A DNA stretch of 64,000 bases from an uncultured Bacilli bacterium (GCA_934725985.1 CAKVCX010000001.1:744001-808000); one strand, 5' to 3'; shown: positions 53,535-61,065, counted from the stretch's first letter. The notes: generated from the letters alone by a model not told the origin. Program-made: numbers and translations.

Positions 53535-55130
53535 ATGAACAATACAGAAAACGATAAAATAAAAAAATACGAGAGGCTCGCCGTAAAAAAGCCGAAGTAC
53601 TACGTTTCTATCGGCGATTTATATTCCGATGACGGCGATTTCAAAACCGCAACGATTTACTATCAAAAAGCCGTCAACAACGGCGTTTTGGCATATACTG
53701 TTCTTGGCGACACTTGGGGCTACCGCTCTCAATACAAAAAAGCGTTCGACGTTTATACGGAAGGCGCAAACAAAGGCGAAGCGGAGTGTTTTGCCCGTCT
53801 CGGATTTTGCTATGAAACCGGTTATGTAAAAATCGATATTCAAAAAGCAATCGAGTGTTACGCCAAAGCTTCCGATTTGGGTGTCGCGGCAGCGGCAAGA
53901 TCTCTCGGTGAATTGTATTATTTCAATACTCCGATTGAAGATTCCGATATTGAAAACGTTAAAAACGCGTTGAAATACTACGAGCGTGCTTTTTACCTCG
54001 GAGATATAGAGGTTGCAAAAAAGATAGGCTTCATATACTTAAACAACGAGGAACTGAAAGACGTTCCCAAAGCCATAGAGTGGTACGAAAAGGGATTGAG
54101 CCTTGGCGAATACTCACTTAATTTCGATTTGGCGTATGTATATCTGAACGACAGGTTTGTTCCGCACGACTACGAAAAAGGGTTGGCGTATTTAGCGGAC
54201 GGCGTGAAGCACAACGATCCGGAAAGCCTTTATATGCAGGCCCGCGTATACGAGGAAGGTTGGTATGGAATAGAACCCGATGAGAGGAAGTATGTTCATT
54301 ATCTCAAAAGGGCGGCGAGGCTCGGCCAGGACGATGCCTTGCTCGACTTGGGGTATCGTTATTGCAAAGAAGGCAGATACGACGATGCGCTCGACTGCTT
54401 CGCCGAATGCGAATTAGACGCCGTAGGGCTCTATTGGGCGATGGCGACGATCTACGAGGATAAGAAGAAAGACTACAAAAGCGCTCTGTTTTACTACAGG
54501 ATGGCGATGGAAATGGATTTTCCGGACGCAATCGAAAGAATGGCAGAAGCCTATCTCGGCGACGAGTTAGGACTCGAAAAGGATGAGGGAACCGCCCTTA
54601 AACTTTTCAAACGAGCCGCGAACCTCGGAAATCCTGCCGCGCAGTATAATCTCGGCATGGCGTACGCATACGGGTATTATGGGTTGGCTGCAGACAGGGA
54701 AAAGGCGCTTCGATGGCTTAGAAAGAGTGCCAAGGGCGAGAACCCTTCGGCGTGCTTGCAAATGGGGCTTTATTACTACTACACCGTCAAAACCGAAGCG
54801 GCCTACAAAAAGGCTTTCCACCTATTCACCGAGTCCTTCAACCTGGGAGAAAGCGAGGCCATCGTCGACGTCGGGCTTTGCTATCTTCAAGGCAATGGCG
54901 TGAAAGAAGACAAAAGTGAAGCGGTCAAGTGTTTCAAGTTCGCCGCCGAAAAGCATGGTTCGGGGGTTGCTTATCACAACCTCGGAATCTGCTACGAGAA
55001 CGGATACGGCGTGAGGAAGGATTACAAGAAAGCAATCGAGATGTACGGGAAAGCCGTGGAGAACGGCGAGCCAGCAGGCTTGGAGGCCATCAAAAGGGTC
55101 TATTCCGAAATGGGGAAAAGGAAGTCCTGA
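53535..55130 (+). CDS. Sel1-like (TPR) repeat protein
   Basis: A 531-residue soluble repeat protein made of about 13 Sel1-type helical repeats, with units such as GEAECFARLGFCYETG, GNPAAQYNLGMAYAYG, GESEAIVDVGLCYLQG and GSGVAYHNLGICYENG. No catalytic domain is present, so it is a protein-interaction scaffold. No signal peptide is seen; Sel1 proteins may also act outside the cell. The first ~250 codons are AT-rich and the rest distinctly GC-rich, which suggests a recombination within the repeat array. One base separates its stop from the YhbY-like gene. Confidence 0.85.
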   Translation: MNNTENDKIKKYERLAVKKPKYYVSIGDLYSDDGDFKTATIYYQKAVNNGVLAYTVLGDTWGYRSQYKKAFDVYTEGANKGEAECFARLGFCYETGYVKIDIQKAIECYAKASDLGVAAAARSLGELYYFNTPIEDSDIENVKNALKYYERAFYLGDIEVAKKIGFIYLNNEELKDVPKAIEWYEKGLSLGEYSLNFDLAYVYLNDRFVPHDYEKGLAYLADGVKHNDPESLYMQARVYEEGWYGIEPDERKYVHYLKRAARLGQDDALLDLGYRYCKEGRYDDALDCFAECELDAVGLYWAMATIYEDKKKDYKSALFYYRMAMEMDFPDAIERMAEAYLGDELGLEKDEGTALKLFKRAANLGNPAAQYNLGMAYAYGYYGLAADREKALRWLRKSAKGENPSACLQMGLYYYYTVKTEAAYKKAFHLFTESFNLGESEAIVDVGLCYLQGNGVKEDKSEAVKCFKFAAEKHGSGVAYHNLGICYENGYGVRKDYKKAIEMYGKAVENGEPAGLEAIKRVYSEMGKRKS

Positions 55131-55131
55131 C

Positions 55132-55419
55132 ATGATCACTGGATCTCAGAGAAGAAAGCTCCGCGCATTAGCGAAGCAAGCGAGGCCGACAATCAAACTG
55201 AGCGATGACCATATCGGCGCCAAGGAGATTATCGATATATCGATTGCTCTTGACCGCTATGAGCTCGTCAAAATAGCCCTACCAATCAAATCGAAAGCAG
55301 ATACCGAAACGGTTTTGAACGCCGTCTGTGCCTTGACCGGGGCGGAACCGATAAGCGCAGACCATGGCGAAATCGCGGTGTATAGGCGCTCGTCTTTCTT
55401 GCAAATGCACGTTATTTAA
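55132..55419 (+). CDS. CRS1/YhbY (CRM) domain RNA-binding protein
   Basis: A 95-residue protein with the single CRM-domain pattern: ITGSQRRKLRALAKQARPTIKLSD, HIGAKEIIDISIALDRYELVKIAL and VLNAVCALTGAEPISADHGEIAVYRR. YhbY proteins bind pre-50S ribosomal particles. The GxxG-like loop of YhbY is poorly kept (SDDHIGAKE where a Gly-Lys-Gly loop is expected). It is odd in a mobile island: it lies between the Sel1 gene and abiEi, with ATG 55132 right after the Sel1 stop. It could be a recruited host gene or a rider with RNA-related function. Confidence 0.78.
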   Translation: MITGSQRRKLRALAKQARPTIKLSDDHIGAKEIIDISIALDRYELVKIALPIKSKADTETVLNAVCALTGAEPISADHGEIAVYRRSSFLQMHVI

Positions 55420-55436
55420 AGTAAAATAAAGTGCAT
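55399..55436 (+). promoter_or_regulatory. Promoter with inverted-repeat operator of the AbiE pair
   Basis: TTGCAA (55399-55404), 17-base spacer, TAAAAT (55422-55427). ATGCAC (55405-55410) and GTGCAT (55431-55436) are perfect inverted arms flanking the -10. AbiEi antitoxins are known to repress their own promoters through inverted repeats. Transcription would begin about three bases before ATG 55437, so the mRNA may be practically leaderless; no SD is present. Confidence 0.6.
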
Positions 55437-56048
55437 ATGAAAGAACAAACAAATTACGAAACCATCAAGAAAATCTTGGAGAAGAACAATGGGCTAATAA
55501 CCCGCAAGGAAATAGACGAGGAAAATATACCATCCTGGTTTCTCACCGATTTCGTAAAAAGGAATGGACTGAACAAAATCGCGCCTGGGCTCTATGCTTC
55601 GGACGGATATGCCGCGGACGAGTATTTCGTTCTGCAGAGGCGTTACCCGAAATACGTGTTTTCAGGGATGAGCGCGCTCTACCTGCACCATCTTACAGAT
55701 AAGATACCGGAAGACATTTACGTCTCATGCCCGCAAGGCTATCACCCTTCCAGAAAAATCATACCGAGTCTGGTCATCGCCCAAATCTCAAATCAAAATC
55801 TCTATTTTTTGGGGATAGCGGATGTCGAGACGATGTTCGGGAACAAAGTCAAGGCATACGACAAAGAGCGGACGATATGCGATTTGATCAAACGTCGCGA
55901 AAAATACGACGGGGAGACTTTCGTGAAAGCTCTGAGAGCCTACTTAAGCGGCAACCCCGACCAAAGAAAGCTTTTCCGATATGCAAAAGAGATGAAAATA
56001 GAAAACAAGGTCTTCGAGATCATGGAGGTCATCACGAATGAGGGTTAA
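55437..56048 (+). CDS. abiEi: AbiEi antitoxin / transcriptional repressor
   Basis: A 203-residue AbiEi-type antitoxin of the type IV AbiE system. The N-terminal winged helix reads KKILEKNNGLITRKEIDEENIPSWFLTDFVKRNGLNKIAPGLY (about 8-50). The AbiEi_1-type C-domain includes PKYVFSGMSALYLHHLTDKIP, IYVSCPQGYHPSRK and ADVETMFGNKVKAYDKERTICDLIKRREK. It represses the operon and counters the AbiEii nucleotidyltransferase. ATG 55437 is preferred over the in-frame GTG 55431, which is inside the operator arm. Overlaps abiEii by 11 bases. Confidence 0.9.
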   Translation: MKEQTNYETIKKILEKNNGLITRKEIDEENIPSWFLTDFVKRNGLNKIAPGLYASDGYAADEYFVLQRRYPKYVFSGMSALYLHHLTDKIPEDIYVSCPQGYHPSRKIIPSLVIAQISNQNLYFLGIADVETMFGNKVKAYDKERTICDLIKRREKYDGETFVKALRAYLSGNPDQRKLFRYAKEMKIENKVFEIMEVITNEG

Positions 56049-56877
56049 CAAAGATTCCCTAAAAGCCAGGGCTAACAACATTTCCAAAGAGTACGGCATC
56101 CCGCAAAATGTCGTCTACAGCCGCTTCTTCTATGACGCCTTCCTGTCCAGGCTAGCGAAATCGCGCTATAGCGGCCATTTCGTGCTGAAGGGCGGGCTTT
56201 ATCTTTCATCCATCTTGGGAATCGACAATAGAAGCACCATGGACATCGATTTTCTTGTCCGCAGAGTATCGATGGAAAGAGACAAGATTGTGGAAACAAT
56301 CAAAGAAATCGCTTCAATGCAAGCCGAAGACGGCATCGCGTTCGAGATCGTTGGCGTGGGGGATATCAGAAAAGAGGATCGGTATGGGGGATTCCAAATC
56401 ACGGTTTTGGGACGTTTAGAAAACGTGCGATGCCAATTCGGAATCGACATCGCGACGGGCGACCCCGTCGTCCCATCGGAAAGAAATTATGAGTACAAAT
56501 GCCTGATGACGGGAGAGGAATTGCCTCTGAAGGCCTATAGCCTGGAAAGCGTCATCGCCGAAAAACTGGAAACCATCTTGTCGAGGAGTATATCGAATAG
56601 CCGGAGCAAGGACTACTACGATTTGTACATCCTGAGAAAGACGCAATTGCCAAACGTAAACGAAGATTCGCTCGTGGAAGCCTTTAGGGAAACCTGCCGT
56701 TATCGCAACTTCAGCATCTCCAAAAGCGACGCCATGACCTTGATGGAGGAAATCGGTGACAGCCGACAAATCAATCTCCGGTGGATGGCTTATTGCAAGA
56801 ACGTAAAATACACGGAAAACCTTTCGTTCAAGGACGTCATCGCGTCCATGAAAGAGTGGATTGAATCGATTCTTTGA
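56038..56877 (+). CDS. abiEii: AbiEii nucleotidyltransferase toxin
   Basis: A 279-residue DUF1814/AbiEii nucleotidyltransferase-fold toxin: FVLKGGLYLSSILG (residues about 48-61) and STMDIDFLVR (Asp69-x-Asp71) give the metal-binding pair. YSLESVIAEKLETILSR and SRSKDYYDLYILRK supply the downstream catalytic Lys/Asp region. Family members modify tRNA acceptor ends or otherwise use NTPs to arrest growth, giving abortive phage defence. All motifs appear intact. Start ATG 56038 lies within the end of abiEi. Nothing coding follows before the right-end sequence of E2. Confidence 0.9.
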   Translation: MRVNKDSLKARANNISKEYGIPQNVVYSRFFYDAFLSRLAKSRYSGHFVLKGGLYLSSILGIDNRSTMDIDFLVRRVSMERDKIVETIKEIASMQAEDGIAFEIVGVGDIRKEDRYGGFQITVLGRLENVRCQFGIDIATGDPVVPSERNYEYKCLMTGEELPLKAYSLESVIAEKLETILSRSISNSRSKDYYDLYILRKTQLPNVNEDSLVEAFRETCRYRNFSISKSDAMTLMEEIGDSRQINLRWMAYCKNVKYTENLSFKDVIASMKEWIESIL

Positions 56878-57009
56878 ACAATTTTGGCTGAGAATACAGG
56901 CGTCCGCATTCGTTTCTTCCATGTTAGTTGCAAGTCGAAAACTACGCGTCCAACGACATTATAACTGCGAATCAAAAAGCACAAACCTTCGCTAAAAAGC
57001 AGTTCGAGT

Positions 57010-57300
57010 ATGGTAGAATATTCACGGGAAGATAAGAAGGCTAGATTCCTGTTTCCGCTCATGCTTCCCAGGCGAAATTGGTTTCCACGCAAAGCTTCCG
57101 AGGTATTTGGAAAATAGAGTGGAAATTCATCTCCACATGTCGTTTTCGCTCTTTTAGGAGGGACGCGAAACGAAAAGTGTTCTTCTCGTTTCCAAAAGGC
57201 TCAAAAGCCGATTCGGCGAAGGCTAGTAGACATCGAGATATTCGGTAATTCCAATCCCTGAATCTCGTTGAAGTCGCAATAACTTGCAGGATTCAAAAGA
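57010..57300 (+). repeat. Right-end sequence of E2, homologous to that of E1
   Basis: Diverged copy of 49905-50205 (shared blocks listed there), ending GCAGGATTCAAAAGA directly before the third att-like sequence. The 130 bases between abiEii and this block hold nothing recognisable. Confidence 0.7.
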
Positions 57301-57355
57301 AACTCAAAATCGTTCGGAGAAATCCATGCAAGTTCGACTCTCGCGCCGGGCACCA
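57300..57355 (+). repeat. Third, diverged tRNA-Leu 3'-half (att-like) sequence
   Basis: AACTCAAAATC ... GGAGAAATCC ... GTTCGACTC ... GGGCACCA has the anticodon loop, a variable arm (GGAG/ATCC) and the 3' end of a tRNA-Leu(CAA)-like gene, without the 5' half. Beyond the anticodon stem it differs from the first two copies and looks more like another tRNA-Leu. The T-stem is broken. It marks the E2/E3 boundary. Confidence 0.65.
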
Positions 57356-57368
57356 AAACTTAGTATTT

Positions 57369-57399
57369 GCCTCATGGCCTCGATGGCGTGGGGCTTTTT
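57369..57399 (+). terminator. Terminator after the third att-like sequence
   Basis: GCCTCATG pairs with CGTGGGGC (with wobble pairs) around a 10-base loop, followed by TTTTTC. It parallels the hairpins that follow the other two att copies. Confidence 0.65.
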
Positions 57400-58434
57400 C
57401 TTTCGCCTATCAAGAGAAAATGCGCAGCCCTCTTCGGAGGCGAAAAAGGGGCGAAAACGCTGTTTCGGGGCCTGATTTTCCCCTTTTTATGCTTTAAAAT
57501 GGCTTGTTTTTAGCAGTTTTCATAGGCGTTTGAGTTCTCACGCTTCCACGTATGCGTTGTGGAAGGGCGGTGTCAATTCTTGACGCTAAGCCTATAAACG
57601 GCAAAAAGAGAATTTACCCTCTGCTTTCCATCAAATCGAAGACGGTGCATCCGCATCGAATAATATGCACTGATGTGAGTGCTGTTATTTCAGGCTTATC
57701 GATATTTTGCTCTATGCCAATCAAGTCGCCGCGGGAAAAAGGACTAGAGAACAAAGAGAAAAGACGCACCGGCTTCTTCGAATTTTTTATCTAATGATTT
57801 CCAAGTGGCCTCTCCGCTGCGTTCCGATTCGCCTTATCTTGCTTTTCTCCTTAAGGGAAGAAAGGACTCTTTTTCGCTTTCAACCGAGCGCGACATAAGT
57901 ATGACGTGAGAACGAAATGAGCGCGACACAACAACGACAAAAGACAGAGGAATCGTGTCGAGCTGGTATTTATCGCAGCGAGAAGCGAAAAAAGGTCTTC
58001 GGAAGGATATGCACAACCAATACGACAGCCATATCTTCAATCCTTTTTAACGGAGAAACGCTTCCCTGTTTACTAAAATGCCGTCTGCTGGCGACGACGC
58101 TTTCTGATATCGGAAACCAAGCGGCAAAGCTCAATTCCCTGTCAAATGGGACAGACATCCATCAAAGAGCTCGAAATGTCCTTTGATTCTTGATCTATCT
58201 TGAATGCCTGCCTAATGAAAAAAAGATAAGAAACAATAGCCAATTCGAACTGGATGTGCTCGTCAGGCCTTGGAGAGGCTCTATCAAAAGCGGGAATGAT
58301 AGGGGAACAAATATCCCATTAATGTCAATTTGAATAATCCTATATCCATTTTTCCAAATCGACAAAATCATCAGCACTGAGGGAAATGTCGATAGCAATG
58401 CATTCGACAAGATCTCTAAAACAAAGAAATGCCG
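57400..58434. other. Element E3 left part: decayed DNA
   Basis: No intact gene. The first bases (TCGCCTATCAAGAGAAAATGCGCAGCCC region, 57403-57430) match the start of E2 just after its att copy (50308-50340), supporting a third related element. Around 57980-58040 a frame reads KKGLRKDMHNQYDSHIFN, which resembles the integrase segment seen in the E1 and E2 remnants (KKTFGRIH, EEGLRKDGERY), so this is probably the wreck of a third integrase. The rest of the stretch, including 58195-58410 on the minus strand, holds only short frames I cannot assign. Confidence 0.5.
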
Positions 58435-58665
58435 TCAATCAAAATCAGGTTCTAATTCATTTTCTTTATAATCGAAGACGCCGAACAAGGGGTCGGGGAA
58501 CCTATCATCCGCTAGCTCTATCAAATACCAATTTGTTCCTTTTATCGTTTTTCCCTCGCAGACGATTCCCATCGTCCCCATGGGAAGAGTTATCTCTCCT
58601 TCTACTCCATCATGAAATGTTTTCTCTATTTTTGTCTTTACTGCTGTTCCTAATTCGAATTCCAT
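58435..58665 (-). CDS. Small DUF4926-like protein (possible immunity partner)
   Basis: A 76-residue acidic protein: LGTAVKTKIEKTFHDGVEGEITLPMGTMGIVCEG, then NWYLIELADDRFPDPLFGVFDY. The pattern (a start strand, a Gly-rich GTxGIV strand, then a YxIEL strand) resembles DUF4926, short SH3-like proteins often found beside DUF6883 genes. It overlaps the upstream DUF6883-like gene by 16 bases, so the pair is co-translated. A toxin/immunity relationship is inferred from this pairing only. Confidence 0.5.
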   Translation of the reverse strand: MEFELGTAVKTKIEKTFHDGVEGEITLPMGTMGIVCEGKTIKGTNWYLIELADDRFPDPLFGVFDYKENELEPDFD

Positions 58666-58943
58666 GTTTTGTTTTCTCCTGGTATCAAGGTAATCAATCT
58701 AACATTGAAATTTTGATCAAGTTCCCAAATGGTTGTTACAATTTTATCCTTTAAAACCGTCTTGCATTTCGCGGTCATTCCAAAACTTGTCAGTTTTCCG
58801 AAACAAAGTGTACTCCATTCGGTACCATTGATAATATCATTTTTTAAACGATCAAGATTTGCGAGGGAATAAGCTAAGCTTATTAAAAATTTGCTTTTGT
58901 CTTTTTTTGGGTCTGGCGTTAGTAAATATTTTAATTTAGGCAT
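58650..58943 (-). CDS. DUF6883-like small protein (possible toxin)
   Basis: A 97-residue protein: LKYLLTPDPKKDKSKFLISLAYS, TSFGMTAKCKTVLKDKIVTTIWEL and NVRLITLIPGE. This matches the DUF6883 layout (LLNP..KAKFF...GF; T..G.KY.V.G.L; VRTVW; P+LVTAYP), a domain often fused to polymorphic toxins or encoded alone beside DUF4926. AT-rich and on the opposite strand to its surroundings, so it is a separate acquisition. CTATCG...CGATAG flank the TATAAAAG upstream of ATG 58943 and may be its control site. Confidence 0.55.
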   Translation of the reverse strand: MPKLKYLLTPDPKKDKSKFLISLAYSLANLDRLKNDIINGTEWSTLCFGKLTSFGMTAKCKTVLKDKIVTTIWELDQNFNVRLITLIPGENKTWNSN

Positions 58944-58987
58944 GTCTATCGTTTTTTCTTTTATATTTTTGCGATAGAAATAGACGA

Positions 58988-59449
58988 ATGTTTGACAATA
59001 CTCCTCGTCATGGACAGCCTCCCTTTGGCATGACGAAAGAGGAGTTTTTCCATGGCAGGAGCAAACCGGTCAATGAGGCTCTTTTTAATATTTTTTCCCT
59101 TTCTGACTTTGCTGAACAAAGTGGGCACGGCGTTCCTACCATTGTTAGCAATTATACCGAAAAGGCCTTCAACTTCGATTCCAACATGATTGTAGTGACG
59201 ATCCCATTCTCCTTCGTTCCGGATTCAGTGTTATTTAGAAAAAAGCTTGACGAGCAAGCAGCTAGGCTTATCGAATCGCATAGAAAAGTCCTTACTTACC
59301 TTTTGAACAACCAAGATGCCAAATTGTCTGAAGCTGCCACTAATTGTTCTTTGAGCCTGGGCGGTGTAAAGAAAATAGTGCAGTCCTTGAAGAAAGATGG
59401 GCTGATTAAGCGTGAAGGAAATAGAAAAAATAGTAGATGGACGCGCTAA
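58988..59449 (+). pseudogene. C-terminal fragment of an AlbA_2-family protein (copy 2)
   Basis: The frame encodes FGMTKEEFFHGRSKPVNEALFNIF, EQSGHGVPTIVSNYTEKAFNF and a C-terminal winged helix (LSEAATNCSLSLGGVKKIVQSLKKDGLIKREG). These correspond to the last ~150 residues of the E2 AlbA_2 protein (GMTKEDFLAGKTHPVNEELM, EQTGHGVPKVVRKYGEKAYDF). The AlbA_2 domain and most of the ATPase-like part are missing; the sequence begins at a junction next to the DUF6883 promoter. Probably not functional, though the winged helix is intact. Confidence 0.75.
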
Positions 59450-59581
59450 CAGCTGATTAATCAACAAAAGTTGGCTTTCACGGATGAAAGGAACTTAACA
59501 AAGAAAACGATATTCGCACAGAAAGTTAGTAGACTAATTAGTAGACTGATAAGTGGCTTAATTGTAGACTAATAATAAACT

Positions 59582-59838
59582 CGTGTTCGCTTTCTCCGAA
59601 GGATTGTCGCACAGCGTGACCAAGGGGGACTTACCTTCTTGCAAGACCCATCCGGTGAACGAGTAGCTCATGAAGAGCTTTCTCCAATGCCACATCGCCG
59701 AATCGAAGGGGCATGGCTTTCCTGAGTCGTCAGGAAATACGGCGAAAAAGCCTACGATTTCGGGATGTTCACGATAACCATGACGATTTCTTTCGACAAA
59801 AACGGATTCAAGGATAAACAGGGGAACGCTACTCTAAT
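59582..59838 (+). pseudogene. Decayed fragment of an AlbA_2-family gene (copy 3)
   Basis: The DNA is closely similar to 51780-52040 of the E2 AlbA_2 gene (shared runs such as CAAGACCCATCCGGTGAACGA, CCAATGCCACATCG and AAGCCTACGATTT) but contains a stop (GAGTAG) and frame shifts. It ends in the region of the tandem NATV repeats, with only one repeat-like unit left (AACGCTACT). Confidence 0.8.
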
Positions 59839-59901
59839 GTATATTGCACTGGCCAAGGAAAAGTAGATACAAGCGAAACGCCCTTTGGTCATACTATCTA
59901 T

Positions 59902-60225
59902 TTATTCTAAGTAACGGCTGTAGCTCGAATACGGCCTCTTGCTTCCGGGGAAGCTGACGCGGACGACGCTCTTACCGTCGAGCTCTATCTCCTCGATTTT
60001 GGGGTAGATCATCGGCTTGATGTTCGTCTTGATGTTCTCGATGACGTCTTTGAGGGTCTTCTCAGTCACTTCTAAACCATAGACCCAGCCGTCCGTCTTG
60101 ATCTAGAAATAGAGTAAGCCTTCGCCGCTCTTGCTCAGGATATTAGAGATGTCATCCATTGCTTTGCTGAGCTTGGCAGTCGACTTCTTGGACTCTACGT
60201 TCTCACTTTCTTGTCCTAATTTCAT
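59902..60225 (-). pseudogene. N-terminal AlbA_2 domain fragment with an in-frame stop
   Basis: On the minus strand ATG 60225 opens MKLGQESENVESKKSTAKLSK, continuing AMDDISNILSKSGEGLLYF, then TAG (60103-60105), then IKTDGWVYGLEVTEKTLKDVIENI and KPMIYPKIEEIELDGKSVVRVSFPG to a TAA at 59902-59904. This is the AlbA_2 domain of the TLYFGVKNDG subgroup with one nonsense change and no C-terminal domains. It belongs to another subfamily than the E2 gene. Confidence 0.75.
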
Positions 60226-61026
60226 TTGTGTTTTTCTTAGGAATATTAAAGCCAAAGAATTATGTCATTTTCAATCGAACGCGCCAAAACGGTGTTGAAA
60301 TTGGCGCGTTAATGTGGTCGAAACTGATTTTATCGCTTTGACCGAAACTGGATAAGGGGATGTGACGCGCGGTGACGTCACCTCCTGCTATGGTAATAGC
60401 CATCACGTGACGGTTAGAAACAAATTGATAGCAGAAGGAGGTAAGCAATGACCGTTTTGACCGATATCGATTTCTATTTGGTCGTCGAGCTGATTCTGGA
60501 GATATTCGACTCATACTTAGGCTTGCTATTGCCGTCCTCGTGGCGATGGAAACCATCTACTGCATCTTCTTAGGATGAAAATCTCCAAGGCCGATGAGCA
60601 AAATTCCAGGGAGAAGGCGATATGCGATTCACTACGTAAGTGGAGGGTCGTCAAAACGTAAAGGAGTTCAAAAATCTTTTGTTTGTCGACATAAGAATCG
60701 ACGAGAATGAGTTCTATGCCTGCGATTTCAAACTGATGGAAAGACTCGTCTCCTTATATAGCAAGACCAATTTGAAATTACTGATTAAGCCCATCAAAAA
60801 GGAGTATGGAAATGAATAGCGTGATTGCTCTGATGATAGAAAATGCAATCCTAAGAACAATGAGGAAAGCATCCTTTTAAAAACGTAACGCATAAAAGAA
60901 CTCTTAGATATTAAAAAAACTTAATCGGCCTATCTTTATCTATTGAATGAATATGGTCAATTTTTTTGATTTGCTTTTGCATTATTTAACATTAAAACTT
61001 TCATAAATCTTATCTTAATTAGGAAT
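60226..61026. other. End of the island: palindromes and short frames, no assigned gene
   Basis: AACGCGCCAA (60278-60287) and TTGGCGCGTT (60301-60310) form a perfect 10-bp hairpin, and GGTGACGTCACC (60371-60382) is a 12-bp palindrome. A 41-codon frame at 60448-60573 has a perfect AAGGAGG site (see separate entry). A 59-codon frame (GTG 60640 to TAG 60817-60819) with FVDIRIDENEFYACDFKLMERLV is unrecognised and may be a remnant. The AT-rich host composition returns near 60890. No right-hand att copy for E3 was found. Confidence 0.45.
60448..60573 (+). CDS. Candidate small peptide (41 aa) with strong ribosome site
   Basis: ATG 60448 follows AAGGAGG at ideal spacing. The 41-residue product has a hydrophobic middle (LVVELILEIF, GLLLP). 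A +2 shift around codon 21 would instead give a longer hydrophobic tail (LRLAIAVLVAMETIYCIF), so the present frame may be damaged. It resembles small membrane-active peptides in size only; CTGCTAT / ATAGCAG inverted repeats lie upstream. Weak call. Confidence 0.3.
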   Translation: MTVLTDIDFYLVVELILEIFDSYLGLLLPSSWRWKPSTASS

Positions 61027-61056
61027 TTGTTGAATATTTTAAAGATGACGTATAAT
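61027..61056 (+). promoter_or_regulatory. Promoter of the HNH-methyltransferase pair
   Basis: TTGTTG (61027-61032), 18-base spacer, TATAAT (61051-61056). Transcription would start near 61063, three bases before ATG 61066, which would make the message essentially leaderless and excludes the upstream in-frame starts at 61027 and 61045. Confidence 0.5.
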
Positions 61057-61065
61057 AATTTTGTG

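Larger units (their letters stand above)
50206..57355 (+). mobile_element. Integrative element E2, tandem to E1
   Basis: About 7.1 kb between the second exact att copy and a third diverged tRNA-Leu 3'-half copy at 57300-57355. It begins with an integrase remnant, like E1, and ends with the same type of right-end sequence. Cargo: a split AlbA_2-type gene, a SUFU-domain protein, a frameshifted lipoprotein, a Sel1-repeat protein, a YhbY-like protein and AbiEi/AbiEii. Base composition changes within it: 50.9-52.9 kb is GC-rich, 52.9-54.2 kb is AT-rich and 54.2-56.9 kb is GC-rich again, so the cargo was assembled from several sources. Confidence 0.72.

Noticed and set aside
57300..57355. Functional tRNA at the third att-like site
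   Set aside because: No 5' half and a T-stem that does not pair.
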